From assembly GCA_905215065.1 (NCBI GenBank), contig CAJMOF010000007.1:1-64000 (forward strand): a stretch of 64,000 nucleotides of DNA, given 5' to 3'. The stretch is from an uncultured bacterium. GTDB taxonomy: Bacteria > Actinomycetota > Coriobacteriia > Coriobacteriales > Coriobacteriaceae. The position numbers were made by a program, and so were the translations under genes. How positions within the stretch are numbered: the first letter of the stretch is position 1; each line of letters starts with the position of its first letter. Under the pieces are notes generated by a model. It was given only the letters and a program-made list of their open reading frames with translations. It had not been told where the DNA came from and did not search any database. Positions 28,267-37,225 of the stretch are shown piece after piece.

Positions 28267-29448
28267 CTACAGCTGCTCGGCCGGACGGTCGGGCGAGCTA
28301 AAGCCCGAGTCAAACGTAACGACGCATGAGGCATTGGGTCGGCGCTCGTGCACGATGCGCGTGACGAGCTCCAGCAGCTCCTCGTCGGATATGTCAAAGC
28401 CGTCGGGACGCACAAGGTCAAACGAAACGAACCCGTCGTGCTCGTGCAGGTCGTGGATGGAGAGCGCGGGATCGATCTGCGTAACGCCACGCTTGACCCA
28501 GCCGCGTAGGTCGTCGCCGGTGGTGGCGATGGGGTCGCAGTGCAACGTGATGCCAATGCCCATCTGGCGCTTGATGTCGTGCTCGATGGTGTCTAGGATC
28601 TCGTGGTGCTCAAATGCGTCGCCCTCGCCGGGCATCTCCACGTGGGCGCTGGCAAACTGACGACCGGGGCCGTAGTCGTGCACCATCAGGTCGTGTGTGC
28701 CCAAGACCTGCGGATAGGACATGATCTTGTCGCGGATTGCCTGGACGAGCTTGGGATCGGGCGCTTGCCCCAGCAACGGGCTGATGGCGTCGCGCACTAG
28801 GCCCATGCCGCTGATGCAGATGAAGATGCCCACACCCAAGCCCGCCCAGCCGTCGAGGTCAAAGCCGGTCGTTTGCGAAATAAGCGCCGCCGCTAAGACC
28901 GAGCCCGAGGTGATGACGTCGTTTTTGGAGTCCTGTGCTGTGGCAATGAGTGTTTCGGAATCGATACGGTTGCCCAGCGCGCGGTTGAATGCGGCCATCC
29001 AGAGCTTAACGAGCATGGATGTAGCCAGTGCCGCAAGGGAAACGAGCGTGTAAGCGGTGGGGGAGGGCTTGATGATCTTGGTGACCGACTCGAGGATCAG
29101 GTTGATGCCGACGGCGCAAACCAGGACGGCGACGAACAGACCGGCTAGGTACTCGTAGCGGCCGTGGCCATAGGGGTGGCCTTCGTCGGCCGGGCGGCTG
29201 GCAAGGCGGAACCCGAGCAGACTCACGATGTTGCTCGAGGCGTCGGAGAGGTTGTTGAAGGCGTCGGCGATGAGCGAGACAGAGCCGGCGAGCAGGCCCG
29301 CGATGCCCTTGGCCAGGCACAGAGTGATGTTGAGGCCAATGCAGACGAGGCTTGCGGAAAAGCCCGCGTTGGTGCGGCAAGATGCATCGACCGGCTCGCT
29401 CTCGCTGCCGGGAACAAGCGTATGTACCAGCCGATTTACAAATAGCAT
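28267..29448 (-). CDS. Cation diffusion facilitator (CDF) family transporter
   Basis: A 393-residue inner-membrane exporter of divalent metals, working by proton antiport. It has about six membrane segments. The CDF signature is visible: LIADAFNNLSDASSNIV (metal-site aspartates), HPYGHGRYEY, and the second site AQDSKNDVITS. The C-terminal cytoplasmic part is longer than usual, with an extra domain after the normal HEIL...IEHDI region. I chose the ATG at 29448 because GAGGAC lies about 8 nt upstream. An ATG at 29469 has no ribosome site and a frame open to 29607 adds only unlikely residues. Metal specificity (Zn, Mn, Fe) cannot be told from the sequence. Confidence 0.9.
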   Translation of the reverse strand: MLFVNRLVHTLVPGSESEPVDASCRTNAGFSASLVCIGLNITLCLAKGIAGLLAGSVSLIADAFNNLSDASSNIVSLLGFRLASRPADEGHPYGHGRYEYLAGLFVAVLVCAVGINLILESVTKIIKPSPTAYTLVSLAALATSMLVKLWMAAFNRALGNRIDSETLIATAQDSKNDVITSGSVLAAALISQTTGFDLDGWAGLGVGIFICISGMGLVRDAISPLLGQAPDPKLVQAIRDKIMSYPQVLGTHDLMVHDYGPGRQFASAHVEMPGEGDAFEHHEILDTIEHDIKRQMGIGITLHCDPIATTGDDLRGWVKRGVTQIDPALSIHDLHEHDGFVSFDLVRPDGFDISDEELLELVTRIVHERRPNASCVVTFDSGFSSPDRPAEQL

Positions 29449-29666
29449 AGCGGTCGTCCTCACAATCATGTTTAAGGGGATAGTGTAGCTCGCGCGGGGG
29501 CGCCGTGCACCGATGCTCAGAAAATGCAGCAATAGTCTGCCGGTGCTAACGAGCGAGCCTTCTCGTCTGCCTGGGTGGTCCATTTTGGGCCACATGGGTA
29601 TGGGCATGTGCCTGTTTGCTCGACATACTTAATGTCGACAGCCCCTGTGCAAAGGAGGACGTTTCC

Positions 29667-31004
29667 ATGGACGAGATGTTTGCCATTAAATGTCAAAACT
29701 GCGGCGGCCCTATGTACTCGCACCAAGCTAAGCGCAGCTTTGAGTGCGCTTATTGCGGTGCGGTCATTCCGTGGCAGGCGGACGCCGGAGAGCCCAAGAG
29801 CGCTTTGGGCATTCGCCATACGCCGTTGACGGTAGTGGATGGACTACTCAAGCTCACGCATGTGTCGCAACTCGAGCGCCCGGAGGACCCGGACTGGTAT
29901 TTCTTCAATTCGCACTGGCGCAATCAGTCGGTCCTGGAACATCTGCTGTGGGAGGATCGCGGCACGGCCCAGGAGTTCCAAGAGGCCACGCACGTGAGCA
30001 TCCCCTGTCCCTTCTGCGGAGCGTCCTTTGAGGGCGAGTCGACCCAGCGCGTGTTTGAGTGCCCGTCCTGCGGCAACAAGATCGGTGTCGCCGACCTGCT
30101 CAAGCCGGGGACGTTTAGCAAGCGCCTGACCATGGGCGTTGGTGCGGAATATGTGCCCGAACAGGGTATTCCCTGCGAGATAACGCCGCAGCAGGCGCGC
30201 GCCAATGCGCTTGAGCTGGTGCGCCGATATCCAGACGCCTTTGCCGGTCACGATGTGGAAGACGCGATTCAAAACGACATGATGCTCTTCTACTTCCCCA
30301 TGGCGCTCGCGGACCTGCGCATGATGGCGTCCTTCCCGGGCAAGGGCCTGAGCAAGGAGACCCTGGTGTACTACGAGGTGCTCGACTGGGCATATCCCAG
30401 GGCAAACTACCTGGACGTTCGCCTTATGGGCATTCTGGAGCCATGGGACTTTGCCAAGGTTGGGTCGTTCGACCCGGCCATGCAGGAAGGCGACTTCCGC
30501 GTTGTCTCCGTCGATGCGTCCACCAAGGACCAGGTGGTCATTGACAAGCTGGCGCTCGACATTGTCGGCAACGATGCCGAGACTTTCCTGGGGCTCAATA
30601 AAAAGAGCATCCGCACCTGGGCGCGCAAGGCCCGCAAGCACAAGGACGGCCTGGTTATGGTGCCGGCCTACTTTGTCGATCGTCCCGCGTCGGATGGACG
30701 TAATGGCGAGCAGGTGCGCATTGCCGTGAACGGCCAGACGGGCCGTGCGGCGGCGGTGGTGTTTAGCGACAAGCGCGAGACGCATATTGTGGCGCCGCTC
30801 AATCCGAGCCTGCATCTGTCCGGCGAAAGCACCGTTCACGCCACGCCCGTCGAGGTCAAATACATCAAATCGCCATTCCTGTACCAAATTGTGCGCCGTG
30901 GAGGCGACGAGCAGCCACGTCAGGTGGCAGCGGCTGCCGAGGGTTCCTACCGAGAAGAAAAACCCAAGCGCAAGGGATTGTTCGCTGCGATCTTTGGGAA
31001 GTAG
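29667..31004 (+). CDS. Double zinc-ribbon protein of unknown function
   Basis: A 445-residue soluble protein with two zinc ribbons: CQNCGG...CAYCG at residues about 9-31 and CPFCGA...CPSCG at about 118-140, each followed by a short linker. The rest, about 160-430, is an unrecognised globular domain, ending in a basic tail (EEKPKRKGLFAAIFGK). Related proteins are often annotated as TFIIB-type zinc finger proteins, but nothing here indicates a transcription-factor role. The ATG at 29667 is chosen because AAAGGAGGA (29651-29659) is ideally placed; an in-frame TTG at 29616 lacks a ribosome site. The gene is monocistronic. Confidence 0.75.
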   Translation: MDEMFAIKCQNCGGPMYSHQAKRSFECAYCGAVIPWQADAGEPKSALGIRHTPLTVVDGLLKLTHVSQLERPEDPDWYFFNSHWRNQSVLEHLLWEDRGTAQEFQEATHVSIPCPFCGASFEGESTQRVFECPSCGNKIGVADLLKPGTFSKRLTMGVGAEYVPEQGIPCEITPQQARANALELVRRYPDAFAGHDVEDAIQNDMMLFYFPMALADLRMMASFPGKGLSKETLVYYEVLDWAYPRANYLDVRLMGILEPWDFAKVGSFDPAMQEGDFRVVSVDASTKDQVVIDKLALDIVGNDAETFLGLNKKSIRTWARKARKHKDGLVMVPAYFVDRPASDGRNGEQVRIAVNGQTGRAAAVVFSDKRETHIVAPLNPSLHLSGESTVHATPVEVKYIKSPFLYQIVRRGGDEQPRQVAAAAEGSYREEKPKRKGLFAAIFGK

Positions 31005-31120
31005 GGAAGCGGAGCCGGGGCGTCGGGCTGCATCGCAAGGTCATGAGACGAATTTAAGACTGCTGGGAACGTGCTACCATTGCCGATAGCCTTAATCTTG
31101 TAAGAAGCGGAGGCCAGATT

Positions 31121-31589
31121 ATGGGTTTTGCGGATCAGCAGCTTCAGCTTCAGGTACCGTATTCTCCTGACGACACGTTTAATGCCTTGAAGGCAGCTAT
31201 GGAAAAGCTGCCTAAAGTAAAAGTTGATAGTGCATCGCCCACAACAAGAACAGTTGCAGCCGAGATTGGTATGAGCCTTTGGTCTTGGGGCGAAAATATC
31301 AGTATTTCGGTTGTTCCAGTTGAAGGCGGATCTGGCGTTACTGTCAAGTTGTCATCTAAGGTCAGGGCAAACGTATTAAACGGGGGCAAAAATGCATAGA
31401 ATATTGCCGAGATAGTCGATGCCCTATCGAAGGAGCTTGAGCGGTATCCGCAGGTTTCACAGACTATTGAGACGCTGGCGGATAGTGATTGATGTAGTTG
31501 CAAGGCTTGAGAGGCTTGCAACGCTGCGTGATAGTGGAGTGCTTACCGAGGAAGAGTTTGCTGCAGAAAAGGCAAAAATCTTTTTGTAA
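31121..31589 (+). pseudogene. Broken SHOCT-domain gene (premature stop plus frameshift)
   Basis: The frame opens at an ATG with GGAGG upstream and runs 92 codons to a TAG at 31397. In the same frame coding-like sequence continues after that stop (NIAEIVDALSKELERYPQVS and on) to a TGA at 31490. There, one extra T near 31489-31490 shifts the frame, and the sequence continues as VVARLERLATLRDSGVLTEE to a TAA at 31587. This last part is a typical SHOCT domain, a short C-terminal module found in many small bacterial proteins. Removing one T and reading the TAG as CAG restores a protein of about 155 residues. The region is AT-richer than its neighbours. Either a genuine pseudogene or sequencing errors would explain it. 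Confidence 0.8.
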
Positions 31590-31746
31590 TCAGACACGGT
31601 GGTTGGATTTGCATTCTATTATTGAACTTGGTTATACCAGGCTGAAAATATCGTGTGTAATAAAGGTGCGTAGTAGTCTCGTCTTGATTGGCAGATGTAA
31701 ATAAACGGTGGAACGGCTGTAAAAGAGCCTTGCCACTGGGTAAAAT

Positions 31747-31848
31747 CAGGATGTGCCGCGGAACCCGCTCCTCAGTCGGTCAACTTTGGAAGCGCGGGCA
31801 ACGCAGGTGCTATCGTCTTAAAGGGTCGGCTGCAACCGACCCTTTTCT
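31747..31848 (+). ncRNA. Candidate small RNA ending in a strong hairpin
   Basis: A TAAAAT box at 31741-31746, like those before the M42 peptidase and dnaE, is followed by about 75 nt of GC-rich sequence with a possible CCCGC/GCGGG stem and then the terminator at 31821-31848. I compared it mentally with 4.5S, 6S, tmRNA and RNase P signatures and found none. The segment 31590-32104 has no other supported gene except the short minus-strand frame at 31869-31961. Confidence 0.3.
31821..31848. terminator. Rho-independent terminator
   Basis: AAGGGTCGG pairs perfectly with CCGACCCTT around a 6-nt loop. The plus strand continues TTCT and the minus strand TTTAAG, so it can work in either direction. 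It lies after the candidate small RNA and 21 nt beyond the small minus-strand ORF. Confidence 0.8.
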
Positions 31849-31868
31849 ATGACTCCCTTCGCTATCCG

Positions 31869-31961
31869 TTACTGCTTATATTCCCGCCAGATCGAGTAGA
31901 GGTTCCGGGCAATGCCGGTCACATACATCGAGAGGCGCAGGATTTCAAGAAACAAGTTCAT
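31869..31961 (-). CDS. Possible 30-residue hydrophobic/amphipathic peptide
   Basis: The frame begins MNLFLEILRLSMYVTGIARN and ends in IWREYKQ. It would form one amphipathic or membrane-spanning helix with a basic end. A GTG 9 nt upstream is an alternative start. No strong ribosome site is visible, but a terminator follows on the same strand. Short peptides of this type include type I toxins and membrane-regulatory peptides, but it may equally be a gene remnant in this disturbed region. Confidence 0.25.
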   Translation of the reverse strand: MNLFLEILRLSMYVTGIARNLYSIWREYKQ

Positions 31962-32104
31962 AGGCTTCACCCCAATCGGAGATCGGAGCGTTGCCCGCAG
32001 GCGGATTCCGCGGCGGTCAAGATTTTACCTCACAGGCCGCGGTGGGAGACATCCTATCCACCCCCTGGTTTGGAGCAGTGTCGATCTGACGGGCAATCAA
32101 GCCT

Positions 32105-32326
32105 TTAGCTCTCTTTGAATTGAGCAAGCATCTGCCCGAAGAAGCTGAGCCCGGATGGCTCATAAATGAGTGAGCCGCCATCTTCGGTCCGGTAGACCCC
32201 GCAGGGGAGGTAGCGCCCGTCGGGAAGGACGTAAAGGTTTTCTTCCTCCATCAGTCCCGTTGGGAGTATCGGGGTCTCGTTTTCGCCCATTTGGAACTCA
32301 TCGATATTCGCGATCTTCCTCTCCAT
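32105..32326 (-). CDS. Small hypothetical protein, 73 residues
   Basis: Not recognised. The protein is acidic, begins MERKIANIDEFQMGENETPI, has a central LYVLPDGRYLPCGVYRTEDG stretch likely to form a beta hairpin, and has no signal peptide or membrane segment. GGAGG lies 5 nt before the ATG on the minus strand, which supports real translation. It is downstream of the ADP-ribosylglycohydrolase gene on the same strand, 32 nt away, so the two are probably co-transcribed, possibly together with the YhcG-like gene. Confidence 0.65.
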   Translation of the reverse strand: MERKIANIDEFQMGENETPILPTGLMEEENLYVLPDGRYLPCGVYRTEDGGSLIYEPSGLSFFGQMLAQFKES

Positions 32327-32358
32327 GATGCCTCCTACCTTATTTCTTGAATGGCGCC

Positions 32359-33147
32359 CTAAAACAAGCAGCTCTCAATCAACTCTTTACCGCGCAGGGT
32401 GTCGATCCATTTCTGCGGAATTGCGTCCATGCCGTATGCTGCGCCGGCGAGGGCGCCTGCGACGGCTGCGGTGGTGTCGGTGTCGTCGCCCAGGTTGACG
32501 GCGGCAAGCACACAATCATCGTAGCTGTTAGTGTTGACGAAGCACCAAGTGGCTGCCTTAAGCGTGTCGCGCACGAAGCCGCCGGATCTGATTTCGTGCT
32601 CGGGTGCATCTTTCAGACAGAGTGTCCATTCGGGGAGCGTGCCGTCCATCTCGGACCTCAACAGTTCGATGAACTTGACACATGACTCGGTCGATGTTCT
32701 ATGAGCGTGGGTGATTGCAGAGACCTCACGGATCTCTTTGTCTGTTGCATCGGCAAACGCCAGGGGTGCGATGCGCATGAGCGAGCCGTTGCCGTTGTCG
32801 CGCTCGCCGGAGCCACCCTTGCCGGAGCGAAGGGCGCGGGCGGTCGTTCCTCCGTAGTCGAAGACGCCATCAATCGTGTACTCGTCGTTGGCGATCCAGC
32901 TCACGAATTTGTCGCGCATGTCCTCGGTGTCAATGCGGCCGAGCTCTCTGATGGAGTCGCAGGTGGCGAGCGTCATAGATGTGTCGTCGCTCCAGGTGCC
33001 GGCGGTCTGCTCGTGCGTGCCGTAGCCGATCATGTCGGTGCATTCGAACGTGCCACGAGGTCTGAACTCGTAGGGAACGCCCAGCGCGTCACCGACGGCA
33101 AGCCCATAGATGCAGTCGCGCAGTGTTGTTTTCGGTCTGTGTGTCAT
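32359..33147 (-). CDS. ADP-ribosylglycohydrolase family protein
   Basis: A 262-residue cytosolic protein of the DraG/ARH fold, which removes ADP-ribose from proteins or other ADP-ribosylated targets using two magnesium ions. Metal-binding motifs are visible: GLAVGDALGVPYEF near the N terminus, TWSDDTSMTLA (about 50-60) and NLGDDTDTTAAVAGALAGA (about 218-236). The length is typical of short bacterial members. It lies between a small ORF and a YhcG-type nuclease in an accessory-looking patch, so a role in defence or toxin reversal is possible, but no ADP-ribosyltransferase is seen nearby. AAGAGGAGC is placed well before the ATG on the minus strand. Confidence 0.9.
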   Translation of the reverse strand: MTHRPKTTLRDCIYGLAVGDALGVPYEFRPRGTFECTDMIGYGTHEQTAGTWSDDTSMTLATCDSIRELGRIDTEDMRDKFVSWIANDEYTIDGVFDYGGTTARALRSGKGGSGERDNGNGSLMRIAPLAFADATDKEIREVSAITHAHRTSTESCVKFIELLRSEMDGTLPEWTLCLKDAPEHEIRSGGFVRDTLKAATWCFVNTNSYDDCVLAAVNLGDDTDTTAAVAGALAGAAYGMDAIPQKWIDTLRGKELIESCLF

Positions 33148-33210
33148 GGAAAGCTCCTCTTTTCCCGGGTGATGTGGAGCGCCGTCGGGGGTATCGGTCG
33201 CAACGTGCTG

Positions 33211-34263
33211 CTATCCTTGCACTTCGCCATTAGTCGCTTCGTTGATGGCGCGGTACTCGGCACTCAGCTCGCGTGCCAGCTCTTCCTTGCTTGGAAGATA
33301 CGGCAGGTATTTGGCGGCAAACACTTGGTCGTTGTCTTCGGGCAGCGTGTACTCGACGATCGAATCGCTTTTGTCCGCGCAGAGCACGATGCCTATGGGC
33401 GGATTGTCGCCTTCGTTCATGAGCTCACGCGTGTAGTAGTTCACATACATTTGCATCTGGCCCAGGTCCTGATGCGTAAGGTCATCGGTCTTAAGGTCGA
33501 TGAGCACGAAACAGCGCATCAGATAGTTGTAAAACACAAGGTCAATATAGAAATGGCGCCCATCAAAGGTGATGCGCTTTTGGCGCGCCTCGAAAGCGAA
33601 ACCACGGCCAAGCTTCAGCAGGAACTTCTGAAGATGCGTGATGAGCGCCTGCTCTAGATCGCTCTCGCGAAACGCAGTATCGTCCGAGAAACCTAAAAAA
33701 TCCAGTACATATGGGTCGCGGATGATATCCTCGGGGCGACGAGCCGGGGCGCTCTTTTGGATTTCCTGGGTGACGGCCTCCTTGTCCTTGCTGGCAAGCA
33801 GGCGCTCGCGGAACATGGTGTTGATCTGGCGCTCGAGCTGACGCGTGCTCCAACGAGAATCGGCGCATTCGTTCATGTACCAGGCGCGAGCATCAGGGTC
33901 GGGAATGCGCATCAACCTGCGGTAATGAGTCCAGCTCAATTCGCTACGCAGTGCGTCGCGAATTGGAAACGCAAGAAAGAACTGACGCATATTGCGAAGG
34001 TTTGCGATGCCAAAGCCTCTTCCGAAATCCGCGGTAAGCCTTCTGGAGAGGCCTGCAATCAATGCCTCTCCATATGCTGCGCGCTCCTCTCCGCCCTGCT
34101 CGTCAACAATGCTCTTGCCGATTTCCCAATACGCCTCAACCATCGCAAAGTTAACGGCGGTATAGGCCTTGTCGCGAGCGGCGTTGAGAATCGAGGAAAC
34201 CTGCTTGTAAAAAACTTCTGGCACGATTGCCGATTCTCCACGGTTTACCAGTTCGCCCATCAC
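33211..34263 (-). CDS. YhcG-like PDDEXK nuclease domain protein (DUF1016)
   Basis: A 350-residue protein with the DUF1016 N-terminal domain (about 15-165, including YWEIGKSIVDEQGG and SWTHYRRLMRI) and a C-terminal PDDEXK nuclease-like domain (about 185-330), in which FYIDLVFYNYLMRCFVLIDLKT supplies the predicted Asp and Asp-x-Lys residues. The family is widespread on mobile and accessory loci, often near restriction-modification genes. Its biochemical role is not settled and no restriction genes are seen here. The length is complete. The start has no strong ribosome site; two ATGs in tandem (MMGEL) are both possible. Confidence 0.9.
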   Translation of the reverse strand: MMGELVNRGESAIVPEVFYKQVSSILNAARDKAYTAVNFAMVEAYWEIGKSIVDEQGGEERAAYGEALIAGLSRRLTADFGRGFGIANLRNMRQFFLAFPIRDALRSELSWTHYRRLMRIPDPDARAWYMNECADSRWSTRQLERQINTMFRERLLASKDKEAVTQEIQKSAPARRPEDIIRDPYVLDFLGFSDDTAFRESDLEQALITHLQKFLLKLGRGFAFEARQKRITFDGRHFYIDLVFYNYLMRCFVLIDLKTDDLTHQDLGQMQMYVNYYTRELMNEGDNPPIGIVLCADKSDSIVEYTLPEDNDQVFAAKYLPYLPSKEELARELSAEYRAINEATNGEVQG

Positions 34264-34458
34264 TGTCGCCCCACTTTCCTCTTGTGGAATGCATCTTTAT
34301 CGTATTTAGTTTAAAGCCTCGCGCGGACACGAATTGCTGTGCTGTCTGGCACCTTCGCATGGGCCTTGCGGTGACTAAAATGTGGCCATAGAGACAGTTT
34401 TAACGAAACTCATGGGGGTGACACGCATGGACACCAACACTTTGCTACTCCTTCATGT

Positions 34459-34494
34459 CAAAAATAGGGGCGCAGAACGGTATTCTGCGCCCCT
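34459..34494 (-). terminator. Rho-independent terminator of the PI-PLC-like gene
   Basis: AGGGGCGCAGAA pairs with TTCTGCGCCCCT (34466-34494, 5-nt loop), followed on the minus strand by ATTTTTGAC. The 264 bp between this gene and the YhcG-like gene hold nothing else beyond a short, probably spurious ATG frame at 34429. Confidence 0.9.
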
Positions 34495-34527
34495 GATTGA
34501 GCCGATGCGTCTGAAAAGCCGGCTCGC

Positions 34528-37026
34528 CTATTCGCTAGCGCCTTCGCTGTCTTCGCGGTCGTTGGCAAGCATTGCCGCGCCGGCGACCGTTGTCGCCACG
34601 GCGGCGGCAGCGAGCCCGGCGGCAATGCCAGAGCCGTCGCCCGTGTTGGCGAGCTTTTTGCCCGAGCCCTTGCTCTTGTTGCCCTTGCTGTTCTTGTCGA
34701 CGCTGCCTGCGCCGTTGCCGCCACCGTTACCGTTACCGGCGCCGGTGCCGCCCGCGCTGCCCGAAGCCGTCACGGTAAAGCTTGCGGCTTCGTCACTAGC
34801 AAGCTCGTAGTTCTGCGCCGCGTCGCCCAACAGGCCTTTCGCACGCACCCAATACGTCCCCGCGGCAAATGCCTCATCCTCGGCCATTGCCGTGCCCGGA
34901 GCGCCGTTTGCATCGTGCATAAACTCGAGCTGGGCGGTGCAGGCATCGCCTTCGAGCTTGCCCTCGAGCGGCGCCGCGATCTTTGCGCGCACGTCCTCGC
35001 CGGCCTTAAGGCCCTCGAGCCCTTCAAAGTGGGGCGTCAGTGCGCGCGGGTCGATATCGATGGGTACGGAACCCTGCAGTTCCGTAACGGTCTCGTTGCC
35101 CAGGGCGTCGACATCCACGTATTCGATAGCAAACGTGTTGCCCGAAGCCGCCACGTTGAGTACGTTACTGCTGTCGACAAGGCGGAAACGACCCTCGCCA
35201 ACGGTCTTTCCATCCTGGAGTGAGGCATCGCTCAACGAGTCGCCGTATGTCATGCGTATACGGGTCGGGAGGTAGTACGAAACGGTCTGCTTGTGCTTCG
35301 CATCGTAATTGCGCTGGTAGATGCTTCGGGCCAGTGCCGCATCAACAAAGTCGGACGCAATGATGCCAATGTGCTTGAGGCAGTCCTCCTTTGTGCTCTC
35401 ATTTCCGGTGCTGTTTATATACTGGCTCTTGTATAGATGCTCGTTGACCACTCGTGCTGCGGTAAAAGGATTGCTTCCTTGCTTGTAGTTCGTGCAGCTG
35501 GTGTAGTTGATACACCAGCTGTGCTCCAGGACCTTTACCTTGGCCCCGTCATTGTCCTCGACGTCCACCATGATGCGGGCGAGCTTGGTTGTCTCCTGCA
35601 GCGCCATATCGACCCAGCCGATTTTGTCGGTTCCTGTGCATTCGTAATGGTCCTGGGCGTATACCTTGGTGCAATAGGGCTCTTCGTCACCCGTTTTCCC
35701 CACGGCTTCAAAGCCCCGCTCGTCTCGAACGAGACACATAGAGGTGCTGTCGGTGTGTGCTGCGATTTTGTCGTCCCATTGGGTGAGGTCGAGGCCCCAT
35801 GTGTGGCTGCTTACGCTGTTGCCGGCGAGCCCAAACCGACGCAGCAGGACGATCTTTCCGCGCACCTCGCCCAGCGTGGGGATGCGGCTCGATGTGTAGA
35901 ACAGGTCGGGGTTCTCATCAAAAACCTTGCCCAAGGCCGTCGTGAGGCTTTCGTCGGTAGCCTCGTCATTGCCCCGCGACACGAGCATGATGAGCGCTTC
36001 TGTCGGGTTTTCGCTCAAAAACGTATTGAAGTACCCGATGACATCGGAGAGATGCATAAAGTTCCCGTCTTTTTTGAGCAGGTAACAAGCTCCGTGGTCG
36101 ATGCCGGGGTCGCCGTTCTCGTCGTTCTTTCCAAGTCGGATATCAAAATAGCGAACGCCTTCGAGCAACTGCGTGGGGATGTAATCCTGCTGGCATTTTG
36201 CTTGGGAGGATTGGGGCTCGGTGTCGTTGTCCACGCTGCAGGTGCCCGAATCGTGCGTGCCCGGGATGCTCAGTTCGTCGAGGAACTTGTTGTCGTCGAC
36301 GTATTTCATCCAACATGGCCCATCGACGTAGCTGCTGTACGTGATCCAGTCGAGGCTGCTAACCGTGGCATCGTTCTTTTTCATGTCGTAACCGATAAGT
36401 TCGAGCTCCCACGGAATGCTCTTACTCTTATGGCAGATCTTATTGTTGTCCTGGTCTTCGCCGTTCGATTCTATTGCCAGGTACTTAATGTCTTTTTTCT
36501 CGGTTTCTTTCTCGACCGTGCGGTCTCGGATGATATAGGTTCCGTTTGACTGGCGTTTAAACGCAAAAGCGCGGCTGGGCTTGTCGTCATACTCGCCACT
36601 CCATACGTGGATGACCTTTCCATCTTTGTCCGAGTCGTCGTCGACCGACCAAATGCTGTAGCCCGTCTTTTTATGCTCTTCGAAATTGAGCAAGGTGCGG
36701 ATAGCATACCAGTTTGTATCGTCATTCTTGGTCGTTACGTTCTCAAGGATGAGCTTGCTGGACGTGCCGTCGTTAAACAGGTGGCAGACGTTGCCGCGAA
36801 CGTTGCCGTCTTGGTTGACGCTCGCGGTGCGAAAATAGCCCGCGGGGCGAAGGCGAATGACGAAATTGTCGAGGCTGACTGACGCTGTGGCAGCGTCTTC
36901 TGCAAATGCCGCGCGCACGGGAAGGCCCAATCCCGCGGTTTCGGGCAGGCTTACAAATGGCGACAATGCTGCGAGTCCTGGGCCCAACGTGAATGCTCGA
37001 CGGCTGATGGCGTGGTGTTCGGTCAT
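34528..37026 (-). CDS. Tat-exported, wall-anchored PI-PLC X-domain protein
   Basis: An 832-residue surface protein. The N terminus has a twin-arginine signal (SRRAFTLGPGLAALSPF) with a cleavage site near AFA-ED. Residues about 48-230 look like a ricin-type beta-trefoil. The catalytic domain follows: LDELSIPGTHDSGT with the first His near 255, VRYFDIRLG, and IDHGACY with the second His, as in bacterial phosphatidylinositol-specific phospholipase C. The C-terminal part has Ig-like repeats, a Gly/Asn/Ser/Lys-rich spacer, then LANTG near 793, a hydrophobic helix and a short charged tail: a sortase-type signal, although the tail is more acidic than usual. It may cleave host or dietary phosphoinositides or GPI anchors, but that is inference. 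It is monocistronic with its own terminator. Confidence 0.85.
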   Translation of the reverse strand: MTEHHAISRRAFTLGPGLAALSPFVSLPETAGLGLPVRAAFAEDAATASVSLDNFVIRLRPAGYFRTASVNQDGNVRGNVCHLFNDGTSSKLILENVTTKNDDTNWYAIRTLLNFEEHKKTGYSIWSVDDDSDKDGKVIHVWSGEYDDKPSRAFAFKRQSNGTYIIRDRTVEKETEKKDIKYLAIESNGEDQDNNKICHKSKSIPWELELIGYDMKKNDATVSSLDWITYSSYVDGPCWMKYVDDNKFLDELSIPGTHDSGTCSVDNDTEPQSSQAKCQQDYIPTQLLEGVRYFDIRLGKNDENGDPGIDHGACYLLKKDGNFMHLSDVIGYFNTFLSENPTEALIMLVSRGNDEATDESLTTALGKVFDENPDLFYTSSRIPTLGEVRGKIVLLRRFGLAGNSVSSHTWGLDLTQWDDKIAAHTDSTSMCLVRDERGFEAVGKTGDEEPYCTKVYAQDHYECTGTDKIGWVDMALQETTKLARIMVDVEDNDGAKVKVLEHSWCINYTSCTNYKQGSNPFTAARVVNEHLYKSQYINSTGNESTKEDCLKHIGIIASDFVDAALARSIYQRNYDAKHKQTVSYYLPTRIRMTYGDSLSDASLQDGKTVGEGRFRLVDSSNVLNVAASGNTFAIEYVDVDALGNETVTELQGSVPIDIDPRALTPHFEGLEGLKAGEDVRAKIAAPLEGKLEGDACTAQLEFMHDANGAPGTAMAEDEAFAAGTYWVRAKGLLGDAAQNYELASDEAASFTVTASGSAGGTGAGNGNGGGNGAGSVDKNSKGNKSKGSGKKLANTGDGSGIAAGLAAAAVATTVAGAAMLANDREDSEGASE

Positions 37027-37225
37027 AACTCCTCCGTTCGCAGGGCGCGGTTATGCACTCATTTTGTTCACTATACTGCCCGGATGTCTAAACGTGTTGG
37101 CTTAATTGTCTGCGTGGCGCCATAAATCGGCGGGCGGACGCGTTGGGGCGCTTGTCTATTTGTGCTGCTACCGCGCTGGGGGTGGTTTTGCCGCCCGGCA
37201 CCCTCGCGTTCGCCGGCTATCGGCA

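Noticed and set aside
31747..31848. SRP 4.5S RNA
   Set aside because: The GGAAGGNAGCA-type loop and flanking helix of SRP RNA are absent.
34382..34810. Plus-strand frame with MDTNTLLLLHVKNRG start
   Set aside because: It runs through the terminator hairpin and then antisense to the PI-PLC-like gene; no family match.
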